A DNA stretch of 38,743 nt from Planctomycetaceae bacterium. GTDB taxonomy: Bacteria > Planctomycetota > Planctomycetia > Planctomycetales > Planctomycetaceae. The stretch covers positions 1-38,743 of the forward strand of contig JANQQW010000232.1 of NCBI GenBank assembly GCA_028284885.1, given 5' to 3'. A program made the translations under genes and the position numbers. This document shows positions 9,211-16,255 of the stretch, piece by piece. The notes below the pieces were generated by a model, which worked only from the letters and a program-made list of their open reading frames with translations, ran no database searches and was not told the DNA's origin. The number at the start of each line of letters is the position of its first letter. Position 1 is the stretch's first letter.

Positions 9211-9265
9211 ACTCTGACAAATTGCGAACGCTGGCAACTCGCCAATCGCGATTGACGCGGAGATG

Positions 9266-9282
9266 CGTCAGGCACAGCCTGA
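9266..9282 (-). repeat. Palindromic repeat, right inverted copy
   Basis: CGTCAGGCACAGCCTGA is the exact reverse complement of 9194-9210, 55 bases away. The DNA between the copies is noticeably AT-richer (CTGACAAATTGCGAACG...) and contains a second loose inverted pair (ATTGCGAACG with CGCCAATCGCGATT). The right copy sits 28 bases before the next coding start. Confidence 0.7.
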
Positions 9283-9309
9283 CCTACAGGAACTCAACCC
9301 ACGGGATCG

Positions 9310-9735
9310 TTGCTCAACATGTCGGAAGTCCCAACAGAGTGTGACATCTGTGGCAAGCCGGGGACCCTTAGGCACTATCCGGCCCCAGTGCCGTGCAGTG
9401 GGGGATTCTGCGATGACTGCTACGAATTCCTGCAGCGTGGCTACGATCCAACAGTCGCGGCGGAGTACAGATACCTCACGGGACCAACCGAACGATTCGA
9501 CACGTATGCTGAAGTCGTCGCGTTCTACGAATTTCATGGTGAGTGGTGCGTCAGGCAGATCGAGCAGTTCGAGGGAAGGACTGTGCGGTCTGAACGAAAC
9601 GGTGACTGGGCCAGCGTGTGCGAGTCACCGCTTAGAGACATCGACCTCAATCATGCGGACTTCCCGCTGACAGAGCTCGCGAAGGAAGACTTCGAGCGAC
9701 TTTGGCGAATCGCCGAACCAGACGTTAGGGACTGA
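9310..9735 (+). CDS. Small Cys-rich orphan, possible zinc-binding N-terminus
   Basis: The 141-residue acidic product has an N-terminal cysteine set, C-D-I-C (about 11-14), then P-C-S-G-G-F-C-D-D-C (about 29-38), suggesting one zinc knuckle. The remainder is mixed alpha/beta with many aromatics and no motif I know. Starts are possible at 9310 (TTG) or the ATG at 9319 (MSEVPTECDIC); the second is more natural. The gene is clearly less GC-rich than its neighbours and follows palindromic repeats, which suggests recent arrival. Size, acidity and isolation resemble polymorphic-toxin immunity proteins, but that is only an impression; no toxin is nearby. Confidence 0.6.
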   Translation: MLNMSEVPTECDICGKPGTLRHYPAPVPCSGGFCDDCYEFLQRGYDPTVAAEYRYLTGPTERFDTYAEVVAFYEFHGEWCVRQIEQFEGRTVRSERNGDWASVCESPLRDIDLNHADFPLTELAKEDFERLWRIAEPDVRD

Positions 9736-9790
9736 TCAAGGGTGACGTTCTGGGGCACCGCTCCTACGTCGCTTCGCTCCAGCCACACTG

Positions 9791-11719
9791 TTGTTCACGT
9801 TGAACCGTTCCTTGGGTCTCGTCTCCCGACTCCTGCCGATGCGATCGTCCCTGCCGTGGGACGCGGTGCGTCGCGTGGGTGTCGTCGAGAAGGAACTCGC
9901 TCAGCTTTCGGACGACGAACTCGAGTCGCGGACGCGGTCGCTGCGGTACCGGGCGAAGTCGGGGGAGCCGCTTCAGCGGTTGTTGCCGGAGGCGTTCGGG
10001 CTCGTGCGGGTGGTGGCGGAGCGTACGCTCGGCATGCGGCACTACGACGTGCAGGTGCTCGGCGGGGCCGTCATCCACCGTGGGTGCGTCGCCGAGATGG
10101 AGACCGGCGAGGGGAAGACACTGACGGCCACGCTGCCGGTCTTCCTCGCCTCGCTGACCGGCGGCGGCGTGCAGGTGGCGACGTCGAACGACTACCTCGC
10201 CGCCCGCGACGCCGAACTCGTCGCCCCCGTCTACGAGAAGCTCGGCCTCTCCGTCGGCGTCGTCACGGCGGACTCGAAGCCGAGCGAACGCCGGCACGCC
10301 TACGACCGCGACATCACCTACGGCACCGCCAAGGAGTTCGGCTTCGACTTCCTCCGCGACCGCATGAAGGAACGCGAGGCAACCGGCCCGGCCGGGTTGG
10401 CGGCGTTCCTGGCCGACGACGAGAACGCGGAGGTCGAGCGGGGCGTGCACCGCGTGGCCGGCTTCCTGCTGCTGGACGAGGTCGACTCGCTGCTGATCGA
10501 CGAGGCCCGCACGCCGCTCGTCATCGGCACGATGGGGGCCGACGACGGCGACGTGCAGACCACCTGCTACCAGTGGGCGGCCGACCTCGTGAAGCGGGTC
10601 GACGACGAGCACTTCGAGTACGACGAGAAGACGAAGCAGTGCGACCTAAGCGACGCCGGCCGGCGGTTCGTCCGCAGCGAGCCGAAGTGGCCGGGGACCG
10701 AACCGGTCTCGACGCGGGAGCTGTACGACTACGTCGAGCGGGCGATCCACGTGGCCCGCGAATTCCAACGGGACCGGCAGTACGTGATTCGGGACGACGA
10801 GGTGGTGATCGTCGACGAGAACACGGGCCGGCTGGCCGAGGGTCGCAAGTGGCGGGGCGGCATCCACCAGGCGGTCGAGGCGAAGGAGGGCGTGCCGATC
10901 ACCTCCGGGACCGGGCACGCGGCACGGATCACGATGCAGGAACTCGTCGACCTGTACCCCCGCGTCGGCGGGATGACGGGCACGGCCCGCACGTCGGCCA
11001 GCGAGTTCCGCGGCCTGTACGGCCTCGACGTGGTGAAGATACCGACGAACCGGCCGAACCGCCGGACGATGTGGCCCGACCGCGTGTTCGCCCGCGAGGC
11101 CGAGAAGTTCGCGGCGATCGTCGAGGAGGTCGTCGACGTCCATCGCAGCGGCCGGCCGGTCTTGGTGGGGACGCGGTCGATCGACAAGTCGATGCTGTTG
11201 TCGTTCATGCTGGAGGCGGAGGAGATCCCGCACCGCGTGCTGAACGCCCTGAACGACGAGGAGGAGGCGGCCATCGTGAAGGAGGCCGGGCAGCCGGGGC
11301 GGGTGACGGTCGCGACCAACATGGCGGGCCGCGGGACCGACGTCGGCCTCGGCCCGGGCGTCGAGGTGCTCGGCGGGCTGCACGTCATCTGCTCGGAACT
11401 GCACGACTCCGCCCGCATCGACCGACAACTCGTCGGCCGTTGTGCCCGGCAGGGCGACCCCGGCACGGCCCGGCGGTTCCTGTCGTTCGAGGACCAGGTC
11501 GTCCGCGACGGCTACGACGAAGACTGGGCCGTCCACCTCGTCGACGCCGCGACACGCGGCCGGCCGGAGCGACTCCGCAAGTGGTTCGACGCCGCCCAAC
11601 GACGCATCGAACGGGAGCACACTCGCCAGCGAAAGCTGCTGTTCCGGCAGGTGAAGCGGCGGACGGAACGCCAGAAGCGAATGGGCCTCGACCCGTGGCT
11701 GGACACGGTCGAGGACTGA
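9791..11719 (+). CDS. Short SecA-like translocase ATPase
   Basis: SecA-family motor. The ordered hallmarks are EAFGLVRVVAERTLGMRHYDVQ, Walker A METGEGKT (103-110), VATSNDYLAARDAE, a DEAD-like LLLDEVDSLLIDEARTPL near 225-242, GMTGTARTSASEF, and NMAGRGTDVGLG with a C-terminal GRCARQGDPG motif VI. The product is 642 residues against about 830-1000 for housekeeping SecA. It ends soon after the second nucleotide-binding domain with a basic helix, so most of the helical scaffold, the wing domain and the zinc C-tail are absent. It therefore looks like an accessory SecA paralogue. A TTG at 9791 gives the longest form; the ATG at 9839 (MRSSLPWDAV) also aligns with SecA. Neither has a clear Shine-Dalgarno sequence. 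Confidence 0.88.
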   Translation: MFTLNRSLGLVSRLLPMRSSLPWDAVRRVGVVEKELAQLSDDELESRTRSLRYRAKSGEPLQRLLPEAFGLVRVVAERTLGMRHYDVQVLGGAVIHRGCVAEMETGEGKTLTATLPVFLASLTGGGVQVATSNDYLAARDAELVAPVYEKLGLSVGVVTADSKPSERRHAYDRDITYGTAKEFGFDFLRDRMKEREATGPAGLAAFLADDENAEVERGVHRVAGFLLLDEVDSLLIDEARTPLVIGTMGADDGDVQTTCYQWAADLVKRVDDEHFEYDEKTKQCDLSDAGRRFVRSEPKWPGTEPVSTRELYDYVERAIHVAREFQRDRQYVIRDDEVVIVDENTGRLAEGRKWRGGIHQAVEAKEGVPITSGTGHAARITMQELVDLYPRVGGMTGTARTSASEFRGLYGLDVVKIPTNRPNRRTMWPDRVFAREAEKFAAIVEEVVDVHRSGRPVLVGTRSIDKSMLLSFMLEAEEIPHRVLNALNDEEEAAIVKEAGQPGRVTVATNMAGRGTDVGLGPGVEVLGGLHVICSELHDSARIDRQLVGRCARQGDPGTARRFLSFEDQVVRDGYDEDWAVHLVDAATRGRPERLRKWFDAAQRRIEREHTRQRKLLFRQVKRRTERQKRMGLDPWLDTVED

Positions 11720-11742
11720 GCCGTCGCTGCTCGACAGCGCAC

Positions 11743-11776
11743 GAAAACGGCCCGAAGTCTCTCGACCTCGGGCCGT
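11743..11776 (-). terminator. Intrinsic terminator of the HNH gene
   Basis: Read on the minus strand, ACGGCCCGA then GGTC, a GAGA tetraloop, GACT and TCGGGCCGT form a 13-pair stem (one G-U), followed directly by TTTTCGT. It starts three bases after the HNH stop. On the plus strand the same stem lacks a T-tract, so it is weaker for the converging SecA-like gene. Confidence 0.85.
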
Positions 11777-11778
11777 CG

Positions 11779-12375
11779 TCAGTCTTCGAGCTCGACGTTC
11801 CAGTACGCCTCGCTCAGGAACTTCTGCCAGCTGTCGATGCGGTGGCCGCGGGCGGCGAACAGGGGCGTCCACCGCGGCCGCTTCGGCGTGTTCAGCAACC
11901 GCATCCCGGCCTCACGCGGAGTCCGGTTCGCCTTGCGGTGGTTGCAGGCCACGCACGCCAGCACGCAGTTCTCCCACGTGGTGCCGCCGCCGCGGGAGCG
12001 GGGCATCACGTGGTCGATCGTCAGCTCCTCCGAACCCGGGCGGCAGCCGCAGTACTGGCACTGGTGCCCGTCCCGCTTGAACAGGTTGCGGCGGCTGAAC
12101 GCGACCGTGTTGACCGGCACACGGTCGTACTCCAGCAGCGTCACCACCTCCGGCACGCGGATGCGGGAGTTCTGCGTCCGCACGAACGGCTCGTCACCCT
12201 TCGGCACGAGCTCGGCCCAGTCGGCCCAGTCGTACGTCTGGTAGTCGTGCGGATCGACGATGCGGGCCGAGTCCGCGAACACCTTCACCAGCGACCGGGC
12301 CACCGTCGAGACGGAGACCGGCTGCCAGTTCCGGTTCAGTACCAGCGTCGGACGCTCGAGCGCGGATGCAACCAC
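11779..12375 (-). CDS. HNH endonuclease family protein
   Basis: The 198-residue product has a C-terminal HNH domain (about 95-160): KRDGHQCQYCG, then ELTIDHVMPRSRGG (the His-Asp pair), then TTWENCVLACVACNHRKANRTP. The two CxxC pairs should hold a structural zinc, and the DH and N residues a catalytic metal. The N-terminal part (LVLNRNWQPVSVSTVARSL) is typical of widespread solo HNH proteins whose target is unknown. The GTG start at 12375 is well supported: AGGAGG lies six bases upstream. That Shine-Dalgarno sequence is itself in a hairpin (12382-12416), which could control translation. Confidence 0.9.
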   Translation of the reverse strand: MVASALERPTLVLNRNWQPVSVSTVARSLVKVFADSARIVDPHDYQTYDWADWAELVPKGDEPFVRTQNSRIRVPEVVTLLEYDRVPVNTVAFSRRNLFKRDGHQCQYCGCRPGSEELTIDHVMPRSRGGGTTWENCVLACVACNHRKANRTPREAGMRLLNTPKRPRWTPLFAARGHRIDSWQKFLSEAYWNVELED

Positions 12376-12381
12376 GGCGTA

Positions 12382-12416
12382 CCTCCTGTAGGGAGTCTCT
12401 TGTCTCCCCTAGGAGG
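12382..12416 (-). promoter_or_regulatory. Hairpin sequestering the Shine-Dalgarno of the HNH gene
   Basis: On the minus strand the leader reads CCTCCT, then GGGAG, an 8-base loop, CTCCC and finally AGGAGG. The outer 6-bp and inner 5-bp stems are separated by a small internal loop. The 3' arm of the outer stem (12382-12387 on the plus strand) is exactly the Shine-Dalgarno sequence six bases before the GTG at 12375. If folded, it would block ribosome entry, so it may be a thermometer, a protein-binding site or an attenuator-like switch. The pairing is seen in the sequence; regulation is inferred. Confidence 0.6.
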
Positions 12417-12617
12417 ATTTCAAGCCCGATCGGGTTCGCCAACATCCGACTTCACGCGTTCTTCTTCGAACGATTCGTCGACTGTGGGAAAGGCGTTCGA
12501 AACGGACGAGCGTCCTCCGTCGGCATTCTGCTTCGAATCCGAACCGGAGCGGGCTAAGATCGCCTCCACGCCGACCGCCAGGGCCACCTTTCGGCGTCCC
12601 CCCGCCCGAGGACTCCC

Positions 12618-12989
12618 ATGACGACCCGTTCCCCCGAGTTCAACCGCAACGGCAGCGTGACCGTCGTGAAGCTCGGCGAGGGTTACGAGAACCTCGACGA
12701 GACCTCCGTCCGCGAGGTCCGCGAGTCGGTCATGGAGGCGGCGACGAACGCCGACCCGCCGCTGCTGCTGCTGAACCTCTCCGCGACGGAGTTTTTCGGC
12801 TCGTCCTTTCTCGAGGCGTTGTTCCGGGCCCACAGCCGCATGAAGGAGCGGGGGGGCCGCTTCGCCCTCTGCAGCCTCAGCGCGTACTGCAAGGAGGTCG
12901 TCGAGGTGACCCATCTCGACCGCCTCGTGGAGGTCTTCCCGGACGAGGCGACCGGGGCCGCGGCGCTGGAAGGCTCCGTCGACGGCTGA
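12618..12989 (+). CDS. STAS-domain protein (anti-sigma antagonist-like)
   Basis: The 123-residue product is a single STAS domain, the fold of SpoIIAA-type anti-anti-sigma factors. The core LLLLNLSATEFFGSSFLEALFRAHSRM (about 50-76) matches the family pattern where a Ser/Thr in D-S-S-G-L is phosphorylated; here the segment is FGSSFL, so the usual Asp and Gly differ while a Ser pair remains. RFALCSLS and the helix CKEVVEVTHLDRLVEVF complete the domain. No partner kinase or sigma factor is adjacent. The ATG at 12618 is preceded by GAGG six bases upstream. Confidence 0.85.
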   Translation: MTTRSPEFNRNGSVTVVKLGEGYENLDETSVREVRESVMEAATNADPPLLLLNLSATEFFGSSFLEALFRAHSRMKERGGRFALCSLSAYCKEVVEVTHLDRLVEVFPDEATGAAALEGSVDG

Positions 12990-13132
12990 CCGCCGGTCGG
13001 CCCGATTCCGCCCCGGCACTTGACGATCACGGTCCGCGCCGTGTATCGGAGTCGAATCAGGGCCGATTTCCTCGCCTCCGAGCGGTCTCCCCAGCGACGA
13101 GGGACTCCGTGGCGGCGAGACTCGAGGGCGAC

Positions 13133-14377
13133 ATGAAGCGACGCAGGAAGCGCGCCGACAAACCGACCGATTCGGGACGCAAGACCGAGTCCCGGCTGAT
13201 CGTCGAACAAGCCGAGTTCGAGGCCGTCTGCGACGCCGCCCGCGAGGCCGGCATCGCCGCGTTCGACACGGAGTTCGTCTCCGACGCCTCCTACCGCCCG
13301 GAGCTCTGCCTGCTGCAGTTGGCCGTCGGGGAGGAACGTTTGGCGGTCGATCCGCTCGTCGACGGGATCGACCTCGCCCCGTGGTGGGACCTCGTGATCG
13401 ACGACGAGACGACGATCGTCGCGCACGGCTCGCAGGCCGAGATTCGGTTCTGCCTGGACGCGACCGACGAGCGTCCGCGGAGGTTCGTGGACGTGCAGGT
13501 GGCCGCCGGGCTGCTGGGGCGGGGGTACCCACTGTCGTACACGAACCTCGTCTCCCGCGTCCTCAACCGGCGGACGAAGGGGAAGGCGACCCGCACCGAC
13601 TGGTCCCGCCGGCCGCTCAGCGACAAGCAACTGGAGTACGCACTGGAGGACGTGGAGTACCTGCCGGACGTCTGGACGAAGCAGAGCAAGAGCCTGAGGA
13701 AACGGGGCCGGCTCGACTGGGCGTGGGCCGAGTTCGACCGGCTGATCGACGACGTCGCCGCCGACCGCGAACGGGAGCCGTGGACGCGGCTCTCCGGCAT
13801 CAACAAGCTGAACCGTCGCGAACTCGGCGTGCTCCGCGAACTGGCCGAGTGGCGGGAGAGCGAGGCGGAACGGCAGGACAAACTCCCCCGCCGCGTGCTC
13901 CGGGACGACCTGCTGATCGACGTCGCCCGCCGGCACCCCTCGACGCGCGAGGAACTGCTGGAGACGCGGGACATGAACCGCGGCAACTTCCGCAAGGCGG
14001 CGGACGACATCATCGACGCCGTCCGGCGGGGACTCGAGGTGCCGGACGACGAGCTGCCGCAGAAGCGACGCAAGGGGGGCGGGGACTTCTCCGAGGAGGA
14101 GCAGGTGCTCGGCAAGCTGCTGGCGATCGCCCTCGCCAACCACTGTGCGGAACTCGACGTGGCGACGAGCCTCGTCGGCACGGCGAGCGACCTCCGCGAC
14201 CTCGTCCGCTGGCACGTCCTCGACGGCGACAAGGGCGCCCCGCCCGCCCTGATGAAGGGTTGGCGGGAGGAAGTCTGCGGCGACCTCCTCGTCGACGTCC
14301 TCGACGGCAAGATCGTCATGCGCGTCGGCGACGTCCGAAGCGACCACCCCTTGGTGTTCGAACGCCGCGGCGGTTGA
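13133..14377 (+). CDS. rnd: Ribonuclease D-like 3'-5' exonuclease
   Basis: The roughly 414-residue product has a DEDDy exonuclease domain followed by an HRDC-like region. Motif I is FDTEF (about 45-49). Motif II lies in VAHGSQAEIRFC, where the usual H-x4-D is H-x4-E. Motif III is YALEDVEYLPD with Tyr and Asp in the Y-x3-D spacing. The HRDC region (about 215-300) has REELLETRDMNRGNFRKAADDIIDAVRRG. The family trims tRNA and other RNA 3' ends. The N-terminus is basic (MKRRRKRADK). I chose the ATG at 13133 with GAGGG upstream; a GTG at 13109 would add eight residues. Confidence 0.9.
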   Translation: MKRRRKRADKPTDSGRKTESRLIVEQAEFEAVCDAAREAGIAAFDTEFVSDASYRPELCLLQLAVGEERLAVDPLVDGIDLAPWWDLVIDDETTIVAHGSQAEIRFCLDATDERPRRFVDVQVAAGLLGRGYPLSYTNLVSRVLNRRTKGKATRTDWSRRPLSDKQLEYALEDVEYLPDVWTKQSKSLRKRGRLDWAWAEFDRLIDDVAADREREPWTRLSGINKLNRRELGVLRELAEWRESEAERQDKLPRRVLRDDLLIDVARRHPSTREELLETRDMNRGNFRKAADDIIDAVRRGLEVPDDELPQKRRKGGGDFSEEEQVLGKLLAIALANHCAELDVATSLVGTASDLRDLVRWHVLDGDKGAPPALMKGWREEVCGDLLVDVLDGKIVMRVGDVRSDHPLVFERRGG

Positions 14378-14457
14378 CTCAGGTTGGGTTGGCTCCGCCT
14401 AAAACGCCAAAGATAAGACACCGAGCGTCGAGGCGCGTGTGCGAAGCCTACCCTACC

Positions 14458-15939
14458 TCACTGCTGACCCCGGGAACGCTCCCGAATCGCTTCCAACAGC
14501 TTGGGACGGTTCTTGCGACGGAGGTGCTTTGTGGTGAAGTCCGCGTAGAACCTGCTGGCGAGAAATCCAGGCAAGTGGCAGTCCTCGATGACTACCGGAA
14601 CCACTACGAACTCTCTGTCGTTGACCTGACGGGTCATGGCTAACTCGAGCTCCTCCAAGACCCAGCGAGATCCAACCGATGCGGTTGATAAAACGGCAAT
14701 CACAGCATCCACCGAGTCGATAGCCATGCGGAGACTCTCGATCATCGGATCCCCGAACGAGAGTTCCACTTCGTCGATCCAAACTTCGATGTTGTGGTCC
14801 TGTAGGTACCGTCTGAGTCGCTCAACGACGCGTTTGTCCGAGTGCGAGTAACTGATAAACACCCTCGGTGCAGGTGACTGCGTCCCATGTGTCTTGCGGG
14901 AGCACGCGTGTGATTCTGCCAATGCAGAGTCGGAAGCAGAAGTTGCGTGCAGCCGGTCGGTTCGGGGCATCTCAACGACACTGTCAGTGAAGGATGCCTC
15001 CGGGTCCTCGATGGGCACTGTGTCTGTATGATGATGCCATGGGAGCATCACCCAACGACCGACTCCAAGGGCATGGGCAGACTCACGGAACACGCAGCGA
15101 GCACTCTTGAATGTAACGGTGGAAGAGTCCACGCAAATCAATCTCGCTTCGCACTCGGAGCCTATGTAGCGGCCGGGCAAGTCACCACCGAAACCGCTTG
15201 TGGACACTTGCAGAAGGCTGTCCTCCCTGTGGGTGAAGGGGAAATGACAGTCACCCGTCAGGATGAGCGTGGGGAGGTCTGGACGAGCACGCTGGACGAG
15301 TTCAAGAAGGGGGGCTCCCGATGGAGAGAAATGACGCTCGAAGTAGTCTGTGTCATCCACTCTGAGCGGCCCTGGGAGGATCGGGTAGTGCGTCGCGATG
15401 ACGAGCAGGCCCTTCCCGCAGTGCTTCTCAACGACGTAGCCAACTCTCCCAATGAAGTCCAGTGTCCATTGCCGCGGGCGGCCGCGAGAGCTGCCGAAGG
15501 TCGAGTCAATAGCAATACAGGAAAGGGTCTCGTCGGGCGTGTGGAATGCAAAGTCGTGCTGGGAGCATAGCGAGGAACGGTTGCCGTAACGCTCAGAGAA
15601 CCGACCGAACGCGAAGCGTGCACGCTCCGGGTTCCATTGGTCGATCTCCCGGTCAACGTCGTGGTTGCCGGGACACACAACGACTCTGTCGAGCGGGACT
15701 CCGAGCTCATCGGCGAGGCGGTCAAGTACATTAGCCGCGTGCGTGAAAGACTCCGCTTGGCCTCGTTCAACAAAATCGCCGGTGGCTATGATCGCCTGCA
15801 CGTCACCCAGAGAGGTTTGGCGGAGTGTCTCGCCGAACGAGGAGATGTACTCACGGTAGAAGGCTTGAGACAGCGGGTTGCCACGTTGTGCATCTGCCCC
15901 GATGTGGAAGTTGCTGACGTGCAGGAGTGTCCACGACAT
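14458..15939 (-). CDS. Metallophosphoesterase-TIR fusion, candidate immune effector
   Basis: The 493-residue product joins two signalling-type domains. Residues 1-285 follow the calcineurin-like phosphoesterase plan: LLHVSNFHIG (motif I), ATGD at 52-55, GNHD at 91-94, ATH at 182-184, and GDCH at 229-232. Two positions depart from the canonical set: Asn10 where S-D-x-H has Asp, and Asp230 where G-H-x-H has the first His. After a Ser/His-rich linker (about 300-355), residues 359-490 form a TIR domain: RVFISYSHSDKRVVERL, VWIDEVELSFGDPM, and SRWVLEELELA, where Glu430 occupies the place of the NADase glutamate (W-x3-E). The gene is clearly less GC-rich than its neighbours, which suggests transfer. 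The ATG at 15939 begins the phosphoesterase strand; the open frame upstream lacks domain character. Function is inferred: NAD depletion or nucleotide signalling. Confidence 0.88.
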   Translation of the reverse strand: MSWTLLHVSNFHIGADAQRGNPLSQAFYREYISSFGETLRQTSLGDVQAIIATGDFVERGQAESFTHAANVLDRLADELGVPLDRVVVCPGNHDVDREIDQWNPERARFAFGRFSERYGNRSSLCSQHDFAFHTPDETLSCIAIDSTFGSSRGRPRQWTLDFIGRVGYVVEKHCGKGLLVIATHYPILPGPLRVDDTDYFERHFSPSGAPLLELVQRARPDLPTLILTGDCHFPFTHREDSLLQVSTSGFGGDLPGRYIGSECEARLICVDSSTVTFKSARCVFRESAHALGVGRWVMLPWHHHTDTVPIEDPEASFTDSVVEMPRTDRLHATSASDSALAESHACSRKTHGTQSPAPRVFISYSHSDKRVVERLRRYLQDHNIEVWIDEVELSFGDPMIESLRMAIDSVDAVIAVLSTASVGSRWVLEELELAMTRQVNDREFVVVPVVIEDCHLPGFLASRFYADFTTKHLRRKNRPKLLEAIRERSRGQQ

Positions 15940-16255
15940 CGGGTTGGTACCCCGTAGAGTTGGTACGCGTCTGAGTGAGACTTGCTCCACGCAAGGCTCG
16001 AAGCTAACGGAGCCGGACAGGCCGGAGAACCCTGAGTCTGTGACGGACGCTGGCCCGACGATCGACGGATCGCAGGGGTCTGACAACGGAAGCCCCCGTT
16101 GGCTGACCCCATTTCCGTTGCAGCCAGTCGGTCTTGGACGACCTCGGGGCGTCCTTCGGCGAACCCTAGCCATCCCCGAGTCCACAACTGTGCGTTCTCG
16201 TGGCCGCGGCTGCAACTGTTGGCGCTAGCCTCGGTTCCGCGATTGAGGCACTACC
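15940..16255. other. 316-base gap: promoter region of the fusion gene
   Basis: No coding region is convincing here. An open frame continues upstream from the phosphoesterase-TIR start to 16215, but its Arg/Pro/Gly/Ser composition and lack of a domain argue against translation. The region must hold the promoter of the fusion gene and lies downstream of the DinB-like stop. Next to that stop is a short hairpin, TGAGG/CCTCA with a 5-base loop (16244-16258), too weak to call a terminator. Directly upstream of the fusion start are two copies of GTTGGTAC. Confidence 0.45.
15943..15966 (-). promoter_or_regulatory. Tandem 8-bp repeat just upstream of the fusion start
   Basis: GTACCAAC (minus strand) occurs twice, at 15943-15950 and 15959-15966, with a 16-base period, ending three bases before the ATG of the phosphoesterase-TIR gene. 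A period of about one and a half helical turns and the position suggest an operator or leader-binding site. No regulator gene is adjacent, so this is only a possibility. Confidence 0.3.

Noticed and set aside
15940-16215. N-terminal extension of the phosphoesterase-TIR frame
   Set aside because: The 92 extra codons give Arg/Pro/Gly/Ser sequence with no fold, and the first phosphoesterase strand begins right after the ATG at 15939.
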